Positions 7,865 to 17,003 of a stretch of 64,000 bases of DNA are shown here, piece by piece. The translations under genes were made by a program, and so were the position numbers. The notes beneath the pieces are model-generated. The model ran no database searches, was not told the DNA's origin, and was given only the letters and a program-made list of their open reading frames with translations. Numbering within the stretch: position 1 is the first letter of the stretch; the number at the start of each line of letters is the position of its first letter. The stretch is from Chitinophaga fulva (GTDB lineage Bacteria > Bacteroidota > Bacteroidia > Chitinophagales > Chitinophagaceae), in contig NZ_JABBGC010000001.1 in the NCBI RefSeq assembly GCF_012927205.1, positions 2,294,810 to 2,358,809 on the forward strand, in the 5' to 3' direction.

Positions 7865-8848
7865 ATGGCAAATGATAAAAGGGTAAGGGCAGGCATTGTT
7901 GGAGGAGCAGGGTATACAGGCGGAGAAATGATCCGGTTGTTACTGAACCATCCGGACGTATCCATTTCGTTTGTGCATAGCCGTAGTAATGCAGGCAATC
8001 CGTTGTACGCGGTACATGCAGACTTGTTGGGCGAAACAGAACGGTCTTTCACCGCCGAGCTGAGCAACGATATTGATGTGATGTTCCTCTGCCTTGGGCA
8101 CGGGGAATCCAAAAAATTCCTGGAAGCAACAGATATAGCTCCACATATAAAAATAATAGACCTGAGCCAGGACTTTCGTTTAGGCGAAAGCGTTAAAGGA
8201 CGGGAATTTGTGTACGGGCTGCCGGAACTGCAGCGGGAGCAGATCAAACAAGCTAACAATGTAGCCAATCCCGGTTGTTTTGCCACCGCTATCCAGCTGG
8301 GCATTCTGCCGCTGGCCAAAGCCGGTCTGTTGAAAGAAGTACACACTACCGGCATCACCGGATCCACCGGCGCCGGCCAGAGCCTGCAGGCCACTTCCCA
8401 CTTTACCTGGAGGGCTAACAATATCTCCACTTACAAAGTGCTGAGCCATCAGCACCTGAAAGAAATACGACGAAGCCTGGTACAGTTGCAACCCGGTTTC
8501 GCAGAAGCGGTCAACTTTGTACCGGTACGTGGTGATTTCCCCAGAGGCATCTGGGTAACCTCTTACCTGCAAAGCGATCTGACCCTGGAAGAAGCAGTGC
8601 AGCTGTACAAAAACTACTATGCCGGTCATCCTTTTACGCATGTAAGCGAAAAACAGATCGACCTGAAGCAGGTAGTGAATACCAACAAGGTATTGCTGCA
8701 ACTCGAAAAAGTGGGCGATAAACTCATCATCCACTCTATCGAAGATAACCTGGTAAAAGGCGCTTCCGGTCAGGCTGTACAGAACATGAACCTTATGTGC
8801 GGGCTGGATGAAACGGCCGGACTGAAACTGAAGTCCATCGTGTTCTAA
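7865..8848 (+). CDS. argC: N-acetyl-gamma-glutamyl-phosphate reductase
   Basis: 327 aa. NADPH-dependent reduction of N-acyl-glutamyl-phosphate to the semialdehyde. The N-terminal Rossmann motif GIVGGAGYTGGEMIR is at residues 9-23. The catalytic Cys is in NPGCFAT (Cys138). GASGQAVQNMN near the C-terminus is conserved in ArgC. The gene lies between argG and argD in the operon. In this family setting the acyl group could be succinyl rather than acetyl (see the carbamoyltransferase). Confidence 0.96.
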   Translation: MANDKRVRAGIVGGAGYTGGEMIRLLLNHPDVSISFVHSRSNAGNPLYAVHADLLGETERSFTAELSNDIDVMFLCLGHGESKKFLEATDIAPHIKIIDLSQDFRLGESVKGREFVYGLPELQREQIKQANNVANPGCFATAIQLGILPLAKAGLLKEVHTTGITGSTGAGQSLQATSHFTWRANNISTYKVLSHQHLKEIRRSLVQLQPGFAEAVNFVPVRGDFPRGIWVTSYLQSDLTLEEAVQLYKNYYAGHPFTHVSEKQIDLKQVVNTNKVLLQLEKVGDKLIIHSIEDNLVKGASGQAVQNMNLMCGLDETAGLKLKSIVF

Positions 8849-8881
8849 CCGTTTTTATCATTTTCAATTTTACCTGACATC

Positions 8882-10006
8882 ATGAAACTTTTCGACGTTT
8901 ATCCAGTAAACGACATCATCATAGATAAAGCTGCCGGTTCCAACGTATGGGACGATAAAGGCACCGAATACCTGGACCTGTACGGTGGTCACGCCGTTAT
9001 TTCTATTGGTCATACGAATCCGCACTACGTAAAAAGACTGACAGACCAGCTGCATAAAGTAGGCTTCTATTCCAATTCTGTGAAGATGCCGCTGCAGGAA
9101 GAGCTGGCCGCTTTGCTGGGCAAGGTTTCCGGCAAAACAGACTATCAGCTGTTTTTGTGCAACTCCGGCGCCGAAGCCAACGAAAACGCACTGAAACTGG
9201 CTTCTTTCTACAATGGCAAAAAGAAAGTGATCGCTTTCCGCAAAGCCTTCCACGGAAGGACTTCCCTCGCCGTAGCAGCCACCGACAATCCGAAGATAGT
9301 AGCGCCCGTGAATGAAACCGACAACATCGTGTTTCTGCCATGGGAAGATGAAGCTGCACTGGAAGCTGCATTCAAACAACATGAGGTATCTTCTGTTATT
9401 ATTGAAGGTATCCAGGGCGTAGGTGGCATCAATGTAGCCAGCGAGTCATTCCTGCGGAAGATCCGGAGCCTGTGCGACGAGCACAACGCCGTATTTATCG
9501 CTGACTCCGTACAATGTGGTTACGGCAGAAGCGGTAAATTCTTCTCCCACGACTTCGCCGGTATAGATGCTGATATCTATTCCATGGCAAAAGGCATGGG
9601 TAATGGTTTCCCGATAGGCGGCATTATCATCTCCCCCAAATTCAAAGCAGTACATGGTATGCTGGGCACCACTTTTGGTGGTAACCACCTGGCCTGTGCA
9701 GCAGCTCTCGCCGTACTGGAAGTGATCGAAAGCGAAAAGCTGATCGACAACGCCGCCAACGTAGGTGCGTACCTGATGGAAGAGCTGAAGAAGTTCTCCC
9801 AGGTAAAAGAAGTAAGGGGCCGTGGCCTGATGATCGGTATCGAGATGCCGGAAGAACTGGCCCATGTAAGAAAGAACCTGCTGGGTGTTCATAAAATCTT
9901 TACCGGAGAAGCCAAGCCCAATGTAATACGGCTGCTGCCTTCCCTGGCATTGACCAAAGCCCATGCAGATCAGTTTTTGGAAGCGTTTAGAAAAGAAGTC
10001 AAATAG
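8882..10006 (+). CDS. argD: Acetylornithine (or succinylornithine) aminotransferase
   Basis: 374 aa, class-III PLP aminotransferase. Transfers an amino group from glutamate to the N-acyl-glutamate semialdehyde to give N-acyl-ornithine. The PLP lysine is in YSMAKGMGNG (Lys237), and DSVQCGYGRSGKFF supplies the cofactor-binding Asp. Five bases separate it from the carbamoyltransferase, so the two are probably translated together. Acetyl versus succinyl preference cannot be read from the sequence. Confidence 0.95.
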   Translation: MKLFDVYPVNDIIIDKAAGSNVWDDKGTEYLDLYGGHAVISIGHTNPHYVKRLTDQLHKVGFYSNSVKMPLQEELAALLGKVSGKTDYQLFLCNSGAEANENALKLASFYNGKKKVIAFRKAFHGRTSLAVAATDNPKIVAPVNETDNIVFLPWEDEAALEAAFKQHEVSSVIIEGIQGVGGINVASESFLRKIRSLCDEHNAVFIADSVQCGYGRSGKFFSHDFAGIDADIYSMAKGMGNGFPIGGIIISPKFKAVHGMLGTTFGGNHLACAAALAVLEVIESEKLIDNAANVGAYLMEELKKFSQVKEVRGRGLMIGIEMPEELAHVRKNLLGVHKIFTGEAKPNVIRLLPSLALTKAHADQFLEAFRKEVK

Positions 10007-10011
10007 CAATA

Positions 10012-10962
10012 ATGAAGCAGTTTATTTCAACGGCAGATGTGCCCAGTGTCCCGCGGTTGGTGGACATTGCCATGAACTACAAGAAAGATCCTTTCATCGA
10101 TAAGGAATTGGGAAAAAATAAAACATTGGGAATGATTTTCCTGAATCCCAGTTTGCGAACACGCTTAAGTACACAGGTAGCTGCTAAAAACCTGGGTATG
10201 GAAGCCGTAGTGTTCAACATCGACAAAGAGGGCTGGGCGCTGGAGATGAATGATGGTGTAGTGATGAATGGTAATACCACCGAACACGTAAAAGAAGCTG
10301 CCGCCGTGATGGGGCAATACTTCGACATACTGGCTATCCGCACCTTTCCGGGGTTGAAAAACAAAGAGGAAGATTATACCGAGAAATATATCAACCAGTT
10401 CATTAAATACGCCGGCGTACCGGTGGTGAGCCTGGAAAGCGCTACCCTGCATCCTTTGCAGAGCCTGACCGATGTGATCACCATCAAAGAAAACTGGCAA
10501 CAGCCCCGCAAACCGAAAGTGGTGATGACCTGGGCGCCGCACGTAAAAGCGCTGCCACAGGCCGTTCCCAACTCTTTCGCACAGTGGATGAATGCCTGGG
10601 GAGAAGTGGATTTTGTGATTGCTCATCCCGAAGGATATGAACTGGACGAGAAGTTCTCCGGCAACGCCAGCATAGAACACAACCAGGACAAGGCACTGGA
10701 AGGCGCTGACTTTGTGTATGTGAAAAACTGGTCTTCGTATAGGGATTACGGTAAGATCACCTGCACAGACCCCAGCTGGATGGTGACCAATGATAAACTC
10801 AAACATACCAATACCGCCAAGGTAATGCACTGTCTGCCGGTGAGAAGAAATGTGGTGATTGCAGACGAAGTACTGGACGGGCCTCAATCTATCGTGATCC
10901 CTGAAGCGGGCAACCGTGTATGGGCTGCACAGGCGGTATTAAGTGAAATATTGAAAGGATAA
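10012..10962 (+). CDS. argF': N-acyl-ornithine carbamoyltransferase (succinyl/acetylornithine type, argF')
   Basis: 316 aa. Carbamoylates N-acyl-ornithine directly, giving N-acyl-citrulline, in place of ordinary ornithine carbamoylation. The carbamoyl-phosphate motif SLRTR is at residues 47-51 and HCLPVRRN begins at about 273. The sequence is of the Bacteroides SOTCase/Xanthomonas AOTCase type. From memory of that family, one active-site position (Pro90 in B. fragilis, Glu92 in X. campestris) decides succinyl versus acetyl use. Here the matching NTTEH segment gives Thr90, neither of the two. The lack of Glu favours the succinyl substrate, but this is inference. The gene is followed after two bases by argB. 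Confidence 0.93.
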   Translation: MKQFISTADVPSVPRLVDIAMNYKKDPFIDKELGKNKTLGMIFLNPSLRTRLSTQVAAKNLGMEAVVFNIDKEGWALEMNDGVVMNGNTTEHVKEAAAVMGQYFDILAIRTFPGLKNKEEDYTEKYINQFIKYAGVPVVSLESATLHPLQSLTDVITIKENWQQPRKPKVVMTWAPHVKALPQAVPNSFAQWMNAWGEVDFVIAHPEGYELDEKFSGNASIEHNQDKALEGADFVYVKNWSSYRDYGKITCTDPSWMVTNDKLKHTNTAKVMHCLPVRRNVVIADEVLDGPQSIVIPEAGNRVWAAQAVLSEILKG

Positions 10963-10964
10963 TC

Positions 10965-11753
10965 ATGATTGATCTGTTTATTATCAAAGTAGGCGGAAAC
11001 GTTATCGATAACCCGGTATTGTTGCAGGCTTTCTTAGAAAAGTTTGCAACAATACCCGGTAAAAAAATATTGATACACGGTGGTGGTAAAATCGCTACCC
11101 GTATCGGTGACCAGCTGGGCATCGAGTCCAAGTATGTAGATGGCCGCCGCATTACTGATGCTGCCACCATCGACGTGGTGACCATGGTATATGGCGGACT
11201 GGTGAACAAACAGCTGGTAGCCAAACTGCAGGCTGCGCAATGTAATGCCATCGGACTTACCGGCGCAGACGCCAATATTATTCCTGCTACCAAAAGACCG
11301 GTAAAAGAGATCGACTACGGTTTTGTAGGCGATGTAAAACCCGAGATGGTACAGACAGCTGCCCTCAAAGCATTGCTGGAAGCAGGCATCACCCCGGTGT
11401 TTGCCCCGCTGACCCACGATGGTAAAGGCCAGATACTGAACACCAATGCAGACACTATTGCCGCTTCGCTGGCCATTGCTTTGTCTGCCAGCTATCAGGT
11501 AAGGCTGATCTACTGCTTCGAGAAAAAAGGCGTGCTGCGTGACCCGCAGGACGACAATGCAGTGATCAACCTGATCAACAAAGAAATCTACCAGCAGCTG
11601 CTCGACGAAAAGGTATTGACAGACGGCATCCTGCCTAAGTTACAGAACGCCTTCTCCGCTATAGACAACGGCGTGAAGGAAGTGCTGATAGGACACGCCG
11701 ACGATGTGCTGAGCAACACCACCGACAAGGTGGCCGGCACTTTAATATGCTAG
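10965..11753 (+). CDS. argB: Acetylglutamate kinase (N-acyl-glutamate kinase)
   Basis: 262 aa amino-acid kinase. Phosphorylates N-acyl-glutamate with ATP, the committed step and the usual site of arginine feedback in this pathway. KVGGNVIDNP begins at residue 6, the glycine-rich HGGGKIATR motif at about 38, and the substrate region GLTGADANII is present. The start is two bases after the carbamoyltransferase stop and the stop is three bases before the argE-like gene: tight operon packing. Confidence 0.95.
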   Translation: MIDLFIIKVGGNVIDNPVLLQAFLEKFATIPGKKILIHGGGKIATRIGDQLGIESKYVDGRRITDAATIDVVTMVYGGLVNKQLVAKLQAAQCNAIGLTGADANIIPATKRPVKEIDYGFVGDVKPEMVQTAALKALLEAGITPVFAPLTHDGKGQILNTNADTIAASLAIALSASYQVRLIYCFEKKGVLRDPQDDNAVINLINKEIYQQLLDEKVLTDGILPKLQNAFSAIDNGVKEVLIGHADDVLSNTTDKVAGTLIC

Positions 11754-11756
11754 TCT

Positions 11757-12821
11757 ATGTGGAACGAAAAATTATATGACGTGGCTGTGGCGCTGTTAAA
11801 ACAGCTCATAGCCACGCCTTCTTTAAGCCGGGAGGAAGACGGTACCGCCCAGGTGATCAGTGACTTCCTGACCGCCATGGACATACCGCACGAACGGCAC
11901 CTCAACAACGTGTGGGCTGTCAATAAACACTTTGACCCTGCCAAACGCAATATCCTGCTGAATTCCCATCATGATACGGTGAAGCCTAATCCGCAATATA
12001 CCCGCGACCCTTTCAGTCCGGATGTGGAAGACGGTAAACTGTTTGGTTTGGGCAGTAACGACGCCGGCGGCTGTCTCGTCAGCCTGATCGTTACCTTTCT
12101 GCATTTCTACCACCGCACAGACCTGGGATACAATTTTGTGCTGGCAGCTACCGCAGAAGAAGAGATCAGCGGCGCTAATGGTATTGAAAGCATCCTCGAC
12201 AAACTGCCTGTCATCGATTTTGCAGTAGTGGGAGAGCCTACGCTGACACAGCTGGCTATCGCCGAAAAAGGGCTGATGGTGCTGGATTGTACGGTTTACG
12301 GCAAGGCTGGTCATGCTGCCCGTGAAGAAGGAGAGAATGCGCTTTACAAAGCACTGCCGGATATTACCTGGTTCCGCGATTTCCGTTACCCTAAAGTATC
12401 AGAGACTTTAGGTCCCGTGAAAATGAGTGTCACCGTTATCAATACGTCCAATAAGGCGCACAACGTCGTACCGGCGGATTGCAGCTTCGTTGTAGATGTA
12501 CGGGCTACCGACCAGTATACCCTGGAAGAGTTGCTCGAGATCATCCGTGCGAATGTACAATGTGAAGTGAAGCCCCGTTCCATGCGGATGCGGCCTTCCT
12601 TCATACCGATGGAGCATCCGTTTGTACAGGCGGGCATTACGCTGGGTAAAACATGGTATGGTTCACCCACCACTTCCGATCAGGCGCTGATACCAGCGAC
12701 TTCCGTGAAGATGGGGCCTGGTGATTCCGCCCGTTCCCATACAGCAGATGAATTCATCTACCTGGAAGAAATCAGGGCTGGTATTGATAGTTATATCCGT
12801 ACCCTTGAAATGATCCAGTAA
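11757..12821 (+). CDS. argE: M20 family deacylase, ArgE-like (N-acetyl/N-succinyl-citrulline or -ornithine deacylase)
   Basis: 354 aa, M20 metallopeptidase fold. Metal ligands are visible: H71 and D73 in HHDTV, D102 in GSNDAGG, the catalytic/metal glutamates 134-136 in AEEEISG, and a later VGEPT segment. In the N-acyl pathway its likely substrate is N-acyl-citrulline, releasing citrulline for argG. The family also contains DapE and carboxypeptidase G2 types, so position in the arg operon carries much of the assignment. Confidence 0.88.
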   Translation: MWNEKLYDVAVALLKQLIATPSLSREEDGTAQVISDFLTAMDIPHERHLNNVWAVNKHFDPAKRNILLNSHHDTVKPNPQYTRDPFSPDVEDGKLFGLGSNDAGGCLVSLIVTFLHFYHRTDLGYNFVLAATAEEEISGANGIESILDKLPVIDFAVVGEPTLTQLAIAEKGLMVLDCTVYGKAGHAAREEGENALYKALPDITWFRDFRYPKVSETLGPVKMSVTVINTSNKAHNVVPADCSFVVDVRATDQYTLEELLEIIRANVQCEVKPRSMRMRPSFIPMEHPFVQAGITLGKTWYGSPTTSDQALIPATSVKMGPGDSARSHTADEFIYLEEIRAGIDSYIRTLEMIQ

Positions 12822-12880
12822 TCACACAAAGTTTATAAGAGAGCAAAGCGCGTTACGCGTTTGTTGATAAAATATTTTTT

Positions 12881-14215
12881 ATGAAACTGTGGCAAAAAGA
12901 CAAGGCATCGTTGGATGCCGTAGAGAAATTCACCGTCGGCAAAGACCGTGAAATGGATGCTTTCCTGGCGCCGTTCGATGTGCTGGGCTCTATGGCGCAC
13001 ATCACCATGCTGCAAAGCATCGGGTTGCTGGAAGCTGATGAGCTGACTATTCTGAAGCAGGAGCTGAAAAAGATCTACCAGGATATCCAGGAAGGTAACT
13101 TTGTGCTGGAAGATGGTGTGGAAGATATCCACTCACAGGTAGAGCTGCTGCTGACCCGTCGCCTCGGTGAAGTTGGTAAAAAGATACACAGCGGTCGTTC
13201 CCGTAATGACCAGGTGCTGGTGGATTTGAAGCTGTTCCTCCGCCACGAGTTACAAACGCTGGTGTCTTCCGTAAAAGCGCTGTTCGACCTGTTGCAACAG
13301 AAAAGCGAACAATATAAAGATCATCTCATCCCGGGATATACCCACCTGCAGATAGCCATGCCTTCCTCTTTTGGGCTGTGGTTTGGCGCGTATGCAGAAA
13401 GCCTGGTCGATGACCTCACCATGCTGCAGGGCGCTTACAAGGTGGTGAATAAAAACCCCCTCGGCTCCGCTGCTGGTTACGGTTCTTCGTTCCCCCTTGA
13501 CCGTGAGATGACCACCCGTTTGCTCGGATTTGACGCGCTTAATTACAACGTGGTATATGCCCAGATGGGCCGTGGTAAAACCGAAAAAATCGTTGCCTTT
13601 GCGTTGGCTGGCATCGCTGCCACCATCGCTAAAATGGCTATGGACGCGTGTATGTTCATGAACCAGAATTTCGGCTTTATCAGTTTCCCGGATGAACTGA
13701 CGACCGGTTCCAGTATCATGCCGCATAAAAAGAACCCCGACGTGTGGGAACTGATCCGCTCTCATGGTAATAAGTTGCAGGCATTGCCCAACGAAATCGC
13801 CATGATGATCACCAATCTGCCTTCCGGTTACCACCGCGATCTGCAGCTGCTGAAAGAGAACCTGTTCCCCGCCTTCCAGACACTGCGTGACTGTACTGAT
13901 ATGAGTCGCCTTATGCTGGAGAATATTCGCATCAAAGAGGACATCCTTGATGATGACAAGTACCAGTACCTGTTCAGCGTGGAAGTGGTGAATAACCTGG
14001 TGCTGCAAGGCACGCCGTTCCGCGAAGCGTACAAACAAGTGGGTATGGATATCGAGCATGGTACTTTTGCTCCGTCCAAAGAAGTGAAACATACCCATGC
14101 CGGTAGTATCGGTAACCTGTGCACCGCGCAGATTGCAGACCAGATGGACAGCGTGATCAAAGGGTTTCCTTTTGATGCGGTGGAGAAGGCGATAGCGGAG
14201 TTGCTGGCGAGTTAA
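12881..14215 (+). CDS. argH: Argininosuccinate lyase
   Basis: 444 aa, last gene of the arginine operon. Splits argininosuccinate into arginine and fumarate. The fumarase/aspartase superfamily signature GSSIMPHKKNPD lies at about residues 275-286, and HSGRSRNDQV is near 106. A hairpin terminator begins 24 bases after the stop. The 59-base gap from the argE-like gene is the longest within the later operon but holds no exact promoter box. Confidence 0.97.
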   Translation: MKLWQKDKASLDAVEKFTVGKDREMDAFLAPFDVLGSMAHITMLQSIGLLEADELTILKQELKKIYQDIQEGNFVLEDGVEDIHSQVELLLTRRLGEVGKKIHSGRSRNDQVLVDLKLFLRHELQTLVSSVKALFDLLQQKSEQYKDHLIPGYTHLQIAMPSSFGLWFGAYAESLVDDLTMLQGAYKVVNKNPLGSAAGYGSSFPLDREMTTRLLGFDALNYNVVYAQMGRGKTEKIVAFALAGIAATIAKMAMDACMFMNQNFGFISFPDELTTGSSIMPHKKNPDVWELIRSHGNKLQALPNEIAMMITNLPSGYHRDLQLLKENLFPAFQTLRDCTDMSRLMLENIRIKEDILDDDKYQYLFSVEVVNNLVLQGTPFREAYKQVGMDIEHGTFAPSKEVKHTHAGSIGNLCTAQIADQMDSVIKGFPFDAVEKAIAELLAS

Positions 14216-14239
14216 AGTTGTCTTGATAGGAAAATATTG

Positions 14240-14273
14240 ACCCTCTTCGTGATTAGGCGGAGAGGGTTTTTTA
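14240..14273 (+). terminator. Terminator of the arginine operon
   Basis: ACCCTCT (14240-14246) pairs with AGAGGGT (14261-14267), followed by six T. Confidence 0.85.
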
Positions 14274-14425
14274 ATTTCAGGGTGGAGCTGTCAGACGGCT
14301 ACCGGCTGCAACCAGCAGGAGGGTATGCTTTTGTTGGGAGCTGCAGCGACACCAAAGCTCTTGTACAAATGGGTAAGCCCGGGCCTTTACGATGCGCTTA
14401 AACGAAAGAGTTAAATTATTAACTT

Positions 14426-14881
14426 ATGAAAAAAATTGCAGCCGTAGCATTTATAGTTATTTGTTTTGTTTCTGCATGTAATATGTTTTCCGCAGGTAGT
14501 TACCCTTACGCGGAAATATACAAATACAAAATTAGCAAGGATTCATTGATAGATATGCTTGAGTTGTTGAAAACAAATGATAGTTCTTTAGTAGTTCCCG
14601 AAGTATATAGATTTGATGATGGCCACCATGATTCTTTAGGCTATTGGTATTACATTTATTTCTATAATAAGAAAAGGGATGAAATAATTTTAACATGGGT
14701 CAGAGAGAGTATAGATGTTGCATACACAGACTTTGCTTTTGTAGAGGTAAAGAAAAGGGAAGAGGTAGGCAATTGGAAAGAAATTAACAGAGATTTTGGT
14801 AGGACTGAGAATAAGGGTAGGAAAGCAGAATTTAAGGCCCTGGTATTAGATCGGATCCATCTGCCAATTGAGGAGGATTGA
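14426..14881 (+). CDS. Small lipoprotein of unknown function, immunity-like
   Basis: 151 aa. An N-terminal hydrophobic segment ends in a lipobox (FVSAC, Cys18), so it should be lipid-anchored outside the inner membrane. The mature part is polar and mixed (YKYKISKDSLIDMLELLK...) and I do not recognise a family. It opens a run of small co-oriented AT-rich genes leading to a large RHS protein, and its stop overlaps the earliest possible start of the next ORF. That setting and the export signal suggest an immunity protein against a periplasmic toxin; this is inference from context only. Confidence 0.65.
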   Translation: MKKIAAVAFIVICFVSACNMFSAGSYPYAEIYKYKISKDSLIDMLELLKTNDSSLVVPEVYRFDDGHHDSLGYWYYIYFYNKKRDEIILTWVRESIDVAYTDFAFVEVKKREEVGNWKEINRDFGRTENKGRKAEFKALVLDRIHLPIEED

Positions 14882-14910
14882 ATTGCAGAAGATACATATT
14901 ATCTGTTTGG

Positions 14911-15342
14911 ATGATTTTTAATAATGATGGTATGCCTTGTAATTTAAGAATAACAGGAAAGGACTTTGATATCTCTTCTTTTTTAAGTGGGACAGAGTTG
15001 CTGGTGGTAAAGACTGGGAGTAAGGGGGAGCCTCGTTCTCCGTTAAGGCCTAATGGAGAAAAATTACCCTATACCTTTCTGACTATCGAAACGAGTAGAG
15101 CCGAATTTGGTGATTTCGACACGCAGGTAAAGGATACTATAGTGTATTTTCAAATGCACCGTGAACAGCTTTTACAGATCAAAGAAACTAAAGGTATCGA
15201 CCAGGTCAGTCTGGACTTTGGGATTGAATCCTCAGAAGACCAATTTTCGCAACAAATATTCCTGCCAGTTGAGCTAATCGGTTTGGCTGCGGAGTTGGGC
15301 ATCAGTATTCAGATCTCAATTTATCGGGGTGAATATCATTAA
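14911..15342 (+). CDS. DUF4279-like protein, candidate immunity protein
   Basis: About 143 aa from ATG 14911; a TTG at 14878 overlapping the previous stop is the alternative start. The pattern LRITGKDFD near the start and IGLAAELGISIQISIY at the end resembles DUF4279 proteins, which are often found beside polymorphic toxins. There is no signal peptide, so it would act in the cytoplasm. The family match is by eye and moderate. Confidence 0.6.
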   Translation: MIFNNDGMPCNLRITGKDFDISSFLSGTELLVVKTGSKGEPRSPLRPNGEKLPYTFLTIETSRAEFGDFDTQVKDTIVYFQMHREQLLQIKETKGIDQVSLDFGIESSEDQFSQQIFLPVELIGLAAELGISIQISIYRGEYH

Positions 15343-15351
15343 TGAAGTATA

Positions 15352-15456
15352 ATGGGTGAGTTGATTTATTACAGGATTGAATGGTTAGAAAGGTCTTTTG
15401 CGGACTTGCTGAAAGGACGTTTGGATGAATTAAGAAAGAAGAAAAAGAGTAACTGA
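15352..15456 (+). CDS. Small ORF of 34 codons between immunity-like genes
   Basis: ATG at 15352, stop at 15454-15456, one base before the next ATG at 15458 (ten bases after the previous stop). The product is charged and ends in a run of basic residues (LRKKKKSN). Its snug fit between two genes supports expression, but it is too short to classify. It might equally be the worn remnant of a toxin tip. Confidence 0.35.
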   Translation: MGELIYYRIEWLERSFADLLKGRLDELRKKKKSN

Positions 15457-15457
15457 T

Positions 15458-15865
15458 ATGTTAACACAGTATGGTGAAGAATTCATCGGTAGGAATGAAA
15501 TCCTGATAGATTATTTTTCAGAAAAAGTTAATCTGCTCAGCGCCGAGATGTACAGAATAGATATCCATCATGATACTCATTCGGAGGTATGTATAGATTT
15601 GTATTTTAAGTTGGTTTATGCCGATGGGCATAACCTAATCCGGATTTCTTTTAAGGAAATTGAGGAGTTTTCTTTTTACCATTGTAAGAAGAACTATTTT
15701 TATTATGTGGAGAGATATACGTTCTTTAAGCGTAAGGATTACTTTTACCTGTGTTTAGATCCATCTGAAGAAGCGGAGGTTATCTCGGAAGATGATCAGA
15801 ATTTTGTTTTGGGAGGGGAAGTTGAAGGATATTTGTTACAGGAGATGGATGCTGCCCGTTTATGA
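15458..15865 (+). CDS. Hypothetical acidic/aromatic protein, immunity-like
   Basis: 135 aa, no signal peptide, rich in Tyr/Phe and acidic residues (SFYHCKKNYFYYVERYTFF, then an acidic SEEAEVISEDDQ stretch). I recognise no family. Size, low GC and position in a run of small co-directional genes before an RHS gene fit an orphan immunity protein; the function is inferred from neighbours only. Confidence 0.55.
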   Translation: MLTQYGEEFIGRNEILIDYFSEKVNLLSAEMYRIDIHHDTHSEVCIDLYFKLVYADGHNLIRISFKEIEEFSFYHCKKNYFYYVERYTFFKRKDYFYLCLDPSEEAEVISEDDQNFVLGGEVEGYLLQEMDAARL

Positions 15866-15886
15866 TAGACGAAATGCCTTATACAC

Positions 15887-16495
15887 ATGATCACCGGTTA
15901 TGTTATTGCAAGAAAGCCAATGTATGATTTTAGCGATGTTATTATCGGGAGAAACTCATTGCTCCGGATAGAAGATAAATATTATCATGGTATAGACAGA
16001 TTAAACTGGATAGATGTCGAAAGTCGGTTTAAGCAATCTGCAATTCCTGAAAACCTTTTAAACGTATATACCGATCTGGAAGCTTCAGAACAAGATTTAA
16101 CCGGGATAAAAGTCCTGAAAAAATATGATGAAGCAGTGGTGTTGATGTCGTTGGATGAAGAAATGACGCTTAAGAACGAAATTTTGGTGATTGCGTCAAA
16201 TAAATTGAATCAGATTAAAGGGCACGGAATAGCGACGGTGCAGACAATAACATGGTTGGGTTATGATATTGTCCTTCTCGGAGGATGGTCATTAATAAGG
16301 CATGCTATCTTCGAGAACAGGCAGATGAGTTTATTGAAAGTGATAGCGCTTAATAGTTTTGGGCTATTAGATAATGAAGAACAGGCAGATGATTTTTTGA
16401 AACAATATAATAAATTGGCAGATTTGGATAGTGTGGACCCACTCCTTGATAACAGCAGTTATGGAGTTGATTGTATAAGAGTAGGTGTTTTATAG
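15887..16495 (+). CDS. Hypothetical protein in the immunity-like cluster
   Basis: 202 aa, cytoplasmic by appearance (no signal). It begins MITGYVIARKPMYDF and contains a hydrophobic mid-section (TVQTITWLGYDIVLLGGW) that may be a buried strand or helix rather than a membrane segment. No family is recognised. It lies 21 bases after the previous gene and ends just before the signal peptide of a broken neighbour. Confidence 0.55.
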   Translation: MITGYVIARKPMYDFSDVIIGRNSLLRIEDKYYHGIDRLNWIDVESRFKQSAIPENLLNVYTDLEASEQDLTGIKVLKKYDEAVVLMSLDEEMTLKNEILVIASNKLNQIKGHGIATVQTITWLGYDIVLLGGWSLIRHAIFENRQMSLLKVIALNSFGLLDNEEQADDFLKQYNKLADLDSVDPLLDNSSYGVDCIRVGVL

Positions 16496-16512
16496 AAGTA
16501 AATATTTCCCAT

Positions 16513-17003
16513 ATGAGAATTGTTTATTTATTAAGCATCTTTTCACTTGTCATACTTGTATCCGATGTTATCGCTCAGCCTGTAACGCTTTTCTGGAAAA
16601 GTATGCAAAGGAGGATTTTTCACCGTTCCGAAATAAGTATATTCTGAACAGGGATTTTGATGTTGATAAGTATGCATCGATATTGTTTGTCTATGATGAA
16701 CGGGATGATGGTCCGTATCTGGTGAAAGTAAATGGTGAATCGGGGAAAATTGTTGGTACCAGCACTCATATGATGCATGATGTCCGTAATCCAGACAGTA
16801 TACTGAAACAGCAGCTGGCATTGGAATTTATGAAATATCACATATCGGGTCTGGATGTAGATAGTGTGTGCAACGTACGCGTTTGGATAAAGCATGACCG
16901 CCCTGACCTGATAAAGGTTTCCAACGTGATGGACATCCCTGAATATGATAGGAGTTATTATAAGAAAGTGAAGGGTAACTGGTACGTTAATACAGATTGG
17001 TGA
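16513..17003 (+). pseudogene. Exported small protein with a frameshift after its signal peptide
   Basis: ATG 16513 opens a convincing signal peptide (MRIVYLLSIFSLVILVSDVIAQ), but that frame stops about 65 bases later, at TGA 16645-16647. The remainder of the protein (LEKYAKEDFSPFR... to VKGNWYVNTDW) runs in another frame up to 17003. Changing one base count near 16588-16600, for example restoring one G before GCTTTTCTGG, joins them into a protein of about 160 aa. Reading the second frame alone would need an implausible GTG start at 16485 and a Cys-rich nonsense N-terminus. The gene is either broken or carries a sequencing error. The secreted product fits an immunity or toxin-associated role; the family is unknown. 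Confidence 0.6.

Noticed and set aside
14281-14400. GTG-started 39-codon frame between argH terminator and the first lipoprotein
   Set aside because: No family, no conserved features seen, weak start; probably chance.
16485-17003. Full-length reading of 172 aa from GTG 16485
   Set aside because: The first 35 residues are out-of-frame translation of a signal peptide; a frameshifted gene from ATG 16513 explains the sequence better.
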